A stretch of 28,148 bases of DNA from SIG607 sp045537575 (GTDB lineage Bacteria > Bacillota > Clostridia > Oscillospirales > Acutalibacteraceae), in the NCBI GenBank assembly GCA_045537575.1, contig JAZSPU010000038.1:1-28148 (forward strand), given 5' to 3'. The notes below the pieces were generated by a model. The model saw only the letters and a list, made by a program, of their open reading frames with translations, was not told where the DNA came from and did no database searches. Below are positions 23,135-28,148 of this stretch, one piece after another. The translations under genes and the position numbers were made by a program. How positions within the stretch are numbered: position 1 is the stretch's first letter; each line of letters starts with the position of its first letter.

Positions 23135-24895
23135 TTATTCTGCTTCCTGTTCTTCGAGTTCGTTTTTAGGTGCTTTTTCAAGCAGTTCTTCAAACTGTTC
23201 TTTTGATAGGATAGTGAACTCTGCCGTATAGTCTTTTCCTCTGCCTGATGTCTTGTATTGCATATAAATAGGCATTGGAATGAAAGACAAACGAAACTCC
23301 AACAGGTTAAGGGGATAAACATAAATCTGTTTTGTAACTCTTTCGTAAAATGCTTCGTTCAGGTCATTCTCGGAAAGCGCGAGCACAGACTCAAGCTGTT
23401 CTACATATTCGGTGTATATTCGCACCTCTGCACTCGCAGAATTGCCCTGTTCTTGCATTTGACGTAGTTTTACCTGTAATTCTTCGTAATCCTTGTTAAG
23501 TGTTCCTATGCTTGAATAATAGGCAATATCAGGTACATTACCACTTGTCCAACCCAAAGTAAGTTTGGAGATTTCGCCTTGCTTCTTTTCAAGTGCCGTT
23601 TGCAATTTGGCAATTTGCTTGGTGGTGTCCTTGGGTTTTGACAGTTCGGCAATTTCCTTTTTCATTTCATCGAGTAGTGTTTCTCTGTATGGAATAATAT
23701 ACTCGGTAATAATATCGTGAATTGCCGTTTGCAACACCCTGTCATTTACTCGTAGAGCATTACAACCAACTATTTCCGTTTTGCCTGTTTCAAGGGTTGT
23801 AAGTTTATATTTTCCCCTTTGATGATTTTCAAAGCACACCCAAGCACGATAAGGGATGTTTTTTTGCTTCTTTACATAACTGACATACCTTTGACCGCAT
23901 AAACCACAATACACCTTGCCACTTGTCCAATATCTATTTGAGTGTTTTGCCTTGATTTCTTCGCTTGGTGCTTTTTCCTGTAAAATCGTTTGAACCTTGT
24001 TCCATAATTCACGGTCAATAATAGCACTTTCGGGGTGGTGGTCTGTTATGTAATATTTGTATGATTCGCCCGTGTTATATTTCTTTTTATGGTCTAACGG
24101 GTTGGGAGTGTAGGTCTTACCCTGTGCCAAGTCGCCCACATATTTCTCGTTCCGTAATATGCGAAGAATTACAATAGGTGTCCAACCCTTTGCATATCGT
24201 TTAGTGTCAATGCCGTTTTGTTCTAATCTTCTGCCTATTCTGTGAGTGCCTTCGCCACTTGCAAACCAATCAAAAATCTGTTTTATGACTTTTGCTTCTT
24301 CGGGTATGATTTCAAAGTGTTGTTTTCCTTTTTCATCCTTGACAATGTTATACCCATACATTTCCTTGCGACCAAAGACAATGCCGTTTTGCATTCGTTG
24401 TTTATGTCCCCATTTTACACGGCGAGAGGTTTTTAGACTTTCTCTTTCTGCATCGGATGCTGCTTTTGAAAGTTCCTCTCTGTAATCATCTTTTTCTGTG
24501 TAGATATCATCAGATAAAAACCAAATATAAACACCCCTGTTTCGTAATTCTTCAACGATATTTAAAAGGTGTTGAGCATTACGGGAAAAACGGGAAACCT
24601 CTTTTGTGAGTATAATATCAATATTGCCGTGCCTTGCCTCAAATAACATTCGGTTGAAATCATCTCGTTTTTCAAGTGATGTTCCTGAAAGTCCCTCATC
24701 TGCGAAAATACCTATGTTTGTCCAATTACTGTGCATTTCAAAAAAACTCTCAAAAAACTGCTTTTGTGCTATAAGTGAGTTCCTTTGGTCTTTTTCATCG
24801 GTAGAAACACGGCAATAGGCACAAACTCTGTGGGGTTCAAAGTCCTCAGTTTTGAGGGTTGTTTTGTTCGGTTCTATTACTTGTAAATGTGCCAT
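23135..24895 (-). CDS. Large serine recombinase (integrase/excisionase of the element)
   Basis: The protein has 586 aa. The resolvase-type catalytic domain (about 22-165) has the nucleophile Ser31 in CAYCRVSTDE; further motifs are FADEGLSGTS, LTKEVSRFSRN and SDAERESLKTSRRVKWG. A Recombinase domain follows (about 185-295; RKEMYGYN, GRRLEQNGI, ILRNEKYVGD). The zinc ribbon has CGLCGQRY with later cysteines in WVCFENH and VGCNAL. A coiled coil (about 405-510) and a C-terminal tail complete it. Such enzymes integrate and excise DNA at short attachment sites with a 2-bp core. The ATG at 24895 is preferred (GAGAGAGG upstream); the frame is open to 24928. It overlaps the upstream 106-aa gene by 50 bases. 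Confidence 0.95.
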   Translation of the reverse strand: MAHLQVIEPNKTTLKTEDFEPHRVCAYCRVSTDEKDQRNSLIAQKQFFESFFEMHSNWTNIGIFADEGLSGTSLEKRDDFNRMLFEARHGNIDIILTKEVSRFSRNAQHLLNIVEELRNRGVYIWFLSDDIYTEKDDYREELSKAASDAERESLKTSRRVKWGHKQRMQNGIVFGRKEMYGYNIVKDEKGKQHFEIIPEEAKVIKQIFDWFASGEGTHRIGRRLEQNGIDTKRYAKGWTPIVILRILRNEKYVGDLAQGKTYTPNPLDHKKKYNTGESYKYYITDHHPESAIIDRELWNKVQTILQEKAPSEEIKAKHSNRYWTSGKVYCGLCGQRYVSYVKKQKNIPYRAWVCFENHQRGKYKLTTLETGKTEIVGCNALRVNDRVLQTAIHDIITEYIIPYRETLLDEMKKEIAELSKPKDTTKQIAKLQTALEKKQGEISKLTLGWTSGNVPDIAYYSSIGTLNKDYEELQVKLRQMQEQGNSASAEVRIYTEYVEQLESVLALSENDLNEAFYERVTKQIYVYPLNLLEFRLSFIPMPIYMQYKTSGRGKDYTAEFTILSKEQFEELLEKAPKNELEEQEAE

Positions 24896-25166
24896 ATTGA
24901 ACATCCTCTCTCTTGATACCAATAACATCCCTTATGTAGTTTTTCATTTCCATAACGAATTGTCGTTCTGCTTCGGGTGTCATAAACAAAGCATCTGGAT
25001 TTAGTATCAATGATAAATGCCCCTTGCTATGTAATAATTCATAGCAATTATATGCATAACAGGTGTAGTATAATAACCTGTTATCATCATTCAGTAGGGT
25101 GTAGGCATTTTCAATCTGCTCTCGTGTCATATCATTGTGATAGTAGTTGTAAAGGTTTTCTAACAT
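24846..25166 (-). CDS. Small protein co-transcribed with the recombinase, 106 aa
   Basis: The sequence starts MLENLYNYYHNDMTREQIEN, with a helical, Tyr-rich N-terminal half (LYYTCYAYNCYELLHSKGHL). The C-terminal half (EAERQFVMEMKNYIRDVIGI) could be a small DNA-binding or adaptor fold. AGGAGGT lies before the ATG, and the recombinase start is nested inside its 3' end, so the two are coupled. Position next to the attachment site and recombinase is what is expected of a recombination directionality factor, but no homology to a known one is recognised. Confidence 0.65.
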   Translation of the reverse strand: MLENLYNYYHNDMTREQIENAYTLLNDDNRLLYYTCYAYNCYELLHSKGHLSLILNPDALFMTPEAERQFVMEMKNYIRDVIGIKREDVQYGTFTSNRTEQNNPQN

Positions 25167-25190
25167 ATCTTTATACCTCCTGTTGCTACT

Positions 25191-25219
25191 ATTATAACAT
25201 AAACAATTTTAATCTTCAA
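25191..25219 (-). promoter_or_regulatory. Promoter of the recombinase unit, abutting the attachment core
   Basis: TTGAAG (25214-25219), a 17-base spacer and TATAAT (25191-25196) on the minus strand. The -35 box touches TACCTA at 25220-25225 and lies inside the attachment-site arm, so recombinase binding should affect its own transcription. Confidence 0.8.
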
Positions 25220-25225
25220 TACCTA
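25220..25225. other. Attachment site, right junction of the element in cotJC
   Basis: TACCTA, with element DNA on the left (AATTTTAATCTTCAA) and cotJC codons on the right (TGTCCGTCAGG). It is paired with 20194-20199. Confidence 0.85.
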
Positions 25226-25325
25226 TGTCCGTCAGGATACCTTTAACCTCGTTATAGGGCATACTGTAACGCTGAGTCAGATAGCGCATTGATGCGCCAA
25301 GCTCACCGTCGGGACCTCCGTACTG
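25221..25325 (-). pseudogene. cotJC: cotJC, middle part (5' piece of the split gene)
   Basis: There are 35 codons: QYGGPDGELGASMRYLTQRY then SMPYNEVKGILTDIG. This matches the region of CotJC just before EELAHLEM. After the core the frame runs into element DNA and stops (IED, TAA). Upstream of the Gln codon at 25323-25325 the frame continues as FYIFL with no CotJC similarity, then a stop. The expected first about 25-30 codons (an N-terminus ending ...IITQYGG in relatives) are missing from this window. So this piece is bounded by foreign DNA on both sides. Confidence 0.88.
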
Positions 25326-25436
25326 TAGAAAGATATAAAACTCCGTTTTGAATTATAGCAACTTGTGTTGCCTTTAAGTGAATAATATCAGATATTTCAA
25401 AAAATATCAAGAAAATTTTTCCAAATTAATACTTTT

Positions 25437-25453
25437 TGTCGAAATGTGTCGAA
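25437..25453 (+). promoter_or_regulatory. Two tandem Spo0A boxes
   Basis: TGTCGAA occurs perfectly at 25437-25443 and 25447-25453, same orientation, spaced exactly 10 bp. Both match the Spo0A box consensus TGTCGAA. They lie 12-28 bases upstream of the -35 box at 25465, a position suited to activation by Spo0A. Confidence 0.65.
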
Positions 25454-25464
25454 AATTTCTTCTC

Positions 25465-25493
25465 TTTACAAATTTATTTTAATATGGTAAAAT
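25465..25493 (+). promoter_or_regulatory. Promoter of the structured RNA
   Basis: TTTACA (25465-25470), a 17-base spacer, TAAAAT (25488-25493). The expected start is near 25500, the first base of the outer stem. Confidence 0.75.
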
Positions 25494-25499
25494 GTTCTC

Positions 25500-25654
25500 G
25501 CAACACACAAACGAATATTCCGTCGCAAACAGCGTATTTTTATTTATGTAAAAATGCGTTTCTTCGCTTTACGTTGTTTGCGGAAAGTATGTGTGTTGCA
25601 GCATTGAAGTAAACGCATTTTCCGGTGTGCGTGCTTCGGTGCGCACACTTTTTT
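25500..25654 (+). ncRNA. Structured RNA with terminator, possible leader or riboswitch-like element
   Basis: Nested stems can be drawn. P1 is GCAACACACA (25500-25509) with TGTGTGTTGC (25590-25599). P2 is TTCC plus CGCAAACA (25518-25531) with TGTTTGCGGAA (25575-25585). P3 is 25532-25542 with 25549-25559. A GC-rich terminator hairpin with a TTCG loop (25625-25648) and T6 follow. Bases 25551-25565 can instead pair with 25606-25621, which would break P1, P2 and P3 together. There is no ORF. The RNA ends 24 bases before the start of a small membrane protein gene, so it is either a free RNA of about 155 bases or an attenuating leader. No known RNA family is recognised. Confidence 0.7.
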
Positions 25655-25678
25655 ATTTTTTTAAGAAAGGCTGATTTT

Positions 25679-25996
25679 ATGAGAAAAGAAAAAGAAGAAC
25701 TAAGCGATTCCGCTATAGGTATTTCCGCATCGCTTGTTATGATAATCGTTTTAATATTAGAAGATTACTTAACACACTCAACAGATGATACTTTTTGGAT
25801 GAACCTATTAACTGCGCCGTTAATGTTTTTAGGAGCATTTCTTTTAGGCAATCTGATATTTCAGTTACCTGCACGTCTTATACAATTCGCTATAGATTAT
25901 TGGGAAGATAATTTAGAAGGAAAGAAAATCTACATAATAATTGCTGCTATTGTTGCTTGTGTGATATACGCATTGATAAAAACATATAGTCGTTAA
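25679..25996 (+). CDS. Small membrane protein behind the structured RNA
   Basis: The 105-aa protein begins MRKEKEELSDSAIGISASLV. Three hydrophobic segments are visible (about 14-28, 41-62 and 83-100), the last near the C-terminus (KKIYIIIAAIVACVIYALIK). AAGAAAGG lies before the ATG at 25679; the frame is open to a GTG at 25625, but that lies inside the terminator hairpin. It reads opposite to the lysis genes. No family is known to me; it could be a prophage accessory (moron) gene. Expression would need read-through of the terminator directly upstream or an unseen promoter. Confidence 0.7.
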   Translation: MRKEKEELSDSAIGISASLVMIIVLILEDYLTHSTDDTFWMNLLTAPLMFLGAFLLGNLIFQLPARLIQFAIDYWEDNLEGKKIYIIIAAIVACVIYALIKTYSR

Positions 25997-26001
25997 TAGA
26001 T

Positions 26002-26039
26002 AACCGCCCTGCTAATGCAGAGCGGTTTTATTTTTCTTT
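26002..26039 (+). terminator. Terminator of the small membrane protein gene
   Basis: An 11-bp stem with one mismatch (AACCGCCCTGC / GCAGAGCGGTT) and loop TAAT, followed by TTATTTTTCTTT. Confidence 0.8.
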
Positions 26040-27147
26040 ATGGTTTAACAAGTTTACCTTGTTTTAAGAGGTTTACCATTTTTGTATTTTGTTTAGCTGT
26101 ACCGATGTACGCGCTAATATTGTTAGCTTTTGCTATTTTCTTGCGATTAGCAAAATTTGAACCTATCCCTAAACTGTTCAAGGCATCTACAATGCTACCT
26201 GATTTACCGGTATATTTCGCATAGTATTTAACTTTAGGTGCGGTTTCTGCATCAGGTTTAATCAAACTGCCCTGTTTCAACAACTTAACCATTTTGGTAT
26301 TTTGTGCAGCAGTTCCGGCGTAGTCGTTAATGCCGTTAGCTGCAGCGATTTTACTACGGTAATCGTAAGAAGATTTTTCTCCTATTGAATTAAGGGCGGT
26401 TACAATGCTACCGGATTTACCTGTGTACTTTTTAAAGCAGGTTACTTTTGCTTCGGTTTTGCCACCAACATTTTCGTCGGTAACAACATCATCCTTCTTT
26501 TCGGTTTCCTTTTCAGGTGTGTCGGTCATATTAAAACGTTTAGCAATAGCTTTTGCTTCAGCTTTTGCGAGTTTATCAAGGTTATCATCGTCCAAAAGCC
26601 AATTTGTGCTTCTTGTGTTGGTGTGGAAACTGTGTTCTAGAATGAGCGCTGGTGTTCCAACAGTTCTTGCGCCGTGAAGAACAGCATAATAATTATCATT
26701 CATAATGCCATCACCGTTTCTGTCGTTCCCAGATTTTCTCGTCAGAACCTTATAGCCGTTTTTAGTCTCCATAACCTCTGCAATAACAGGAGCAAGTTCG
26801 TTTGCAATTTCTTTGCTGATATCATCACACTCAGTAGTAGTATCATTTGTGAGATGATATACTGCAACGTGGTCTATAGATTCATTCACGCCTGAACCCG
26901 TTGCGTTAGAATGGTTCGAAATAAACAACACGCAACCCTTTGACTTAGTTCCTCTTGTATGTAGAGCAAGGTCTATTGCCTGTTTGCTTCGTGTGGTTAT
27001 CACTTCAAAGCCATACTCTTCAAGATATTTCTTCTGAAGAAGGTGAAGTTTCCATACCATATCCGATTCATAATATTTTTTATTAGCAGGACTTCTATTA
27101 TATTTTCCGTAATGACCTGCATCAATACAAATTTTAAGTTTTGACAT
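26038..27147 (-). CDS. Phage endolysin, N-acetylmuramoyl-L-alanine amidase with two wall-binding repeats
   Basis: The 369-aa protein has an N-terminal Amidase_3 zinc domain (1 to about 205): H12 in CIDAGHYGKY, FISNHSNATG, and the catalytic Glu region ALILEHSFHTN. A charged linker follows (ETEKKDDVVTDENVGGK). Two near-identical repeats of about 62 residues end the protein; both contain YTGKSGSIV.ALNS, AQNTKMV.LLKQG and end KP. These repeats are common in lysins and autolysins of gut Clostridia and probably bind the cell wall. The enzyme cleaves MurNAc-L-Ala bonds for host lysis. The ATG at 27147 is one base after the holin stop; in-frame TTG 27168 and ATG 27159 are alternatives. Confidence 0.9.
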   Translation of the reverse strand: MSKLKICIDAGHYGKYNRSPANKKYYESDMVWKLHLLQKKYLEEYGFEVITTRSKQAIDLALHTRGTKSKGCVLFISNHSNATGSGVNESIDHVAVYHLTNDTTTECDDISKEIANELAPVIAEVMETKNGYKVLTRKSGNDRNGDGIMNDNYYAVLHGARTVGTPALILEHSFHTNTRSTNWLLDDDNLDKLAKAEAKAIAKRFNMTDTPEKETEKKDDVVTDENVGGKTEAKVTCFKKYTGKSGSIVTALNSIGEKSSYDYRSKIAAANGINDYAGTAAQNTKMVKLLKQGSLIKPDAETAPKVKYYAKYTGKSGSIVDALNSLGIGSNFANRKKIAKANNISAYIGTAKQNTKMVNLLKQGKLVKP

Positions 27148-27148
27148 A

Positions 27149-27424
27149 TTATTCTTCATTCCTTTCAATAAACTGTTTAAATACCTGATGTAACCCTGTT
27201 GAAGCTAAACCTGATGCAAGTCCACCGAGTAATATTTCGGGTGAAAATGCAAATCCATTCAGCCATACATTAATAAGTACACCGAGTACCGCCATAATAA
27301 GCGGAATAAAGCGGTTAATCTTATCCGTTAGAATAAAGTGTTTAATTACATATCCAACGCATAAACAAATTCCCACTACTATGAGGACTAAAAAATCATT
27401 CAAAAATTCCATTAAAAATTCCAT
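27149..27424 (-). CDS. Phage holin
   Basis: The 91-aa protein has three hydrophobic helices: LNDFLVLIVVGICLCVGYVI, FIPLIMAVLGVLINVWL, and EILLGGLASGLASTGLHQVF. The GLASTGLHQ ending is typical of Firmicutes phage holins. It makes the membrane hole that lets the endolysin reach the wall. AGGAG precedes the ATG. The endolysin gene follows directly. Confidence 0.88.
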   Translation of the reverse strand: MEFLMEFLNDFLVLIVVGICLCVGYVIKHFILTDKINRFIPLIMAVLGVLINVWLNGFAFSPEILLGGLASGLASTGLHQVFKQFIERNEE

Positions 27425-27438
27425 ATATTTTTCTCCTT

Positions 27439-27669
27439 TTAAACTTTTTCCTGATGATATTCTTCCAAATGAGAAACTCTTTTGTTGAGTCTAGTCAGTT
27501 CTGCCTTAATGGTCGGAATTTCGGCAGTAGAATTATTTACGGCATCCATTTTCTTTTCGAGCTGTTCGATTCGATAGCTTGTCAGTTTACTAGATGCAAG
27601 GATACCTGCCAACGTACCGAGCAGAGTTCCGACTAAAGAGAGCAGCGCAACCAATACTTCGGTATTCAT
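27439..27669 (-). CDS. Phage small membrane/coiled-coil protein (XhlA-like)
   Basis: The 76-aa protein has an N-terminal membrane helix (VLVALLSLVGTLLGTLAGIL) followed by a heptad-rich coiled coil (RIEQLEKKMDAVNNS, LTRLNKRVSHLEEY). Proteins of this shape lie just before the holin in many phages and resemble XhlA of defective phage PBSX, which helps lysis. GGGGGTGG lies before the ATG. Confidence 0.7.
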   Translation of the reverse strand: MNTEVLVALLSLVGTLLGTLAGILASSKLTSYRIEQLEKKMDAVNNSTAEIPTIKAELTRLNKRVSHLEEYHQEKV

Positions 27670-27684
27670 TTGATTTCCACCCCC

Positions 27685-28119
27685 TTACGCTAAAATCCAA
27701 CCCTTATCGGTTGCAATTTTCTTTTCTTCTTCGGTAAGTTTAGCAAGATTAGTTGCTCCTAAAGTGAGTGTTTTTGAGCCGGTTACTTTTTCTGTGGTGA
27801 TTACTATATCTGTATCAAAAACATGTGTTTCCTCGTTATAGCTTACAATATCTTTCCTTATAGTTTTAATATAAGGTATATCTTCTTTGCTTATATCAAC
27901 ACCATTTGCCACAAAAGTAACGCCTTCCCACAATACGCCGCCAGCAAGAAAAGTGCAATCACAAGTTAGCGTTGTTCCGTCGAGCGTAGCACTTAATACA
28001 TTAAAATCAGTAACTTTGTAGTCATAAGCGGGAGGCAAACCGCTTACACTATCCGTTGCCTCAGGATATGTTAAAGTTTTTCTCTCTGCAAAATCCTTCA
28101 AAGCATTTATAATACTCAT
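27685..28119 (-). CDS. Phage structural protein, probably tail/baseplate-associated
   Basis: The 144-aa protein begins MSIINALKDFAERKTLTYPE. Beta-rich segments follow (YDYKVTDFNVLSATLDGTTL, TFLAGGVLWEGVTFVANGVD), and the end (KLTEEEKKIATDKGWIL) is a motif seen at the C-terminus of several phage tail-region proteins of Clostridia. Position before the lysis genes supports a tail or appendage role. The ribosome site is weak (AAGAG), so the start could lie upstream of the window. Confidence 0.6.
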   Translation of the reverse strand: MSIINALKDFAERKTLTYPEATDSVSGLPPAYDYKVTDFNVLSATLDGTTLTCDCTFLAGGVLWEGVTFVANGVDISKEDIPYIKTIRKDIVSYNEETHVFDTDIVITTEKVTGSKTLTLGATNLAKLTEEEKKIATDKGWILA

Positions 28120-28148
28120 AAGGCTCTTATGGGTTAACTTTGTCGAAG

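Larger units (their letters stand above)
20194..25225. mobile_element. 5,026-bp mobilizable serine-recombinase element inserted in cotJC
   Basis: The ends are defined by the two cotJC half-genes and the shared TACCTA. Contents from left to right: a CANNN pentamer array, a DUF6291-like gene, a three-pass membrane protein, a small coiled-coil ORF, candidate oriT repeats, a MobV-type relaxase, a 55-aa ORF, a large serine recombinase and a 106-aa gene at the right end. The recombinase unit reads in the same direction as cotJC. No conjugation apparatus is present, so it would be a mobilizable element. Precise removal would rejoin LTDIG and GTEELAHLEM of CotJC. Confidence 0.9.
25326..28148. mobile_element. 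Prophage end (lysis module), continues beyond the window
   Basis: On the minus strand, in order of transcription: a putative tail-associated protein (28119-27685), a one-pass membrane/coiled-coil protein, a holin and an endolysin. This is the usual late order ending at a prophage attachment site. Between the endolysin and the cotJC fragment lie a small membrane gene and a structured RNA on the plus strand. The boundary near 25326 is inferred from where CotJC similarity stops. The other end is not in the window. 25330-25436 is AT-rich with only a weak GCAAC/GTTGC hairpin. Confidence 0.75.

Noticed and set aside
22714..23322. 202-aa minus-strand frame
   Set aside because: It overlaps the relaxase and recombinase genes in shadow frames and crosses a bidirectional terminator.
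23135..24895. The recombinase as the integrase of the right-hand prophage
   Set aside because: It lies between the two cotJC junctions whose shared hexamer joins in frame, so it belongs to the 5-kb element.
25500..25654. Assignment of the structured RNA as 6S RNA or tmRNA
   Set aside because: The internal loops are too small for the 6S central bubble and there is no tag ORF or tRNA-like end.

Overview
The window looks like the chromosome of a low-GC, anaerobic, spore-forming member of the Clostridia, most likely Oscillospiraceae/Ruminococcaceae-like. The evidence is an FprA flavodiiron protein paired with rubredoxin, a Re-type citrate synthase candidate next to aconitase, two secreted dockerin proteins, remnants of the spore-coat gene cotJC, and consensus sigma-A promoters with strong Shine-Dalgarno sites.

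Layout. 1-570 is the 3' part of an AT-rich C39-like peptidase gene. 600-1120 holds hairpins and one doubtful small ORF. 1122-3343 (minus) is a two-gene unit, a CofE-like ligase followed by a GMP synthetase that lacks the glutaminase domain and carries a frameshift. 3530-5894 holds a Dabb protein, the rubredoxin/FprA oxygen-defence pair and a Nudix hydrolase. 5935-7120 has small repeats, a DUF2185-type immunity-like gene, tRNA-Arg(CCG) and rpmB. 7127-11634 (minus) has a MATE transporter and two translationally coupled secreted transglutaminase-like proteins with dockerins. 11805-15777 (minus) is a citrate synthase / GntR regulator / aconitase operon with a perfect promoter and a palindromic operator. 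15845-18727 holds an amidase and a cytosolic GH-like TIM-barrel protein.

18799-28148 is a layered mobile region built on the spore-coat gene cotJC (minus strand). The 3' part of cotJC lies at 19772-20197. Its middle part lies about 5 kb away at 25221-25325. The two pieces join in frame across a shared TACCTA hexamer. Between them is a 5,026-bp element with a large serine recombinase, a MobV-type relaxase with candidate oriT inverted repeats, small conserved-looking genes and a striking array of 24 CANNN pentamers just inside one end. The arrangement resembles the sporulation-excised elements known in sigK and spsM. The cotJC codons upstream of 25325 are also missing. From there to the window end runs what looks like the lysis end of a prophage (tail-type protein, small membrane/coiled-coil protein, holin, endolysin), so cotJC may be interrupted twice. 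At the prophage edge are two tandem perfect Spo0A boxes, a promoter, and a highly structured terminated RNA with two mutually exclusive folds, placed in front of a small membrane protein gene. An extra 3' relic of cotJC at 18799-18900 shows that this locus has rearranged before.

All functional calls come from reading the sequence and from family knowledge. No database search was run.
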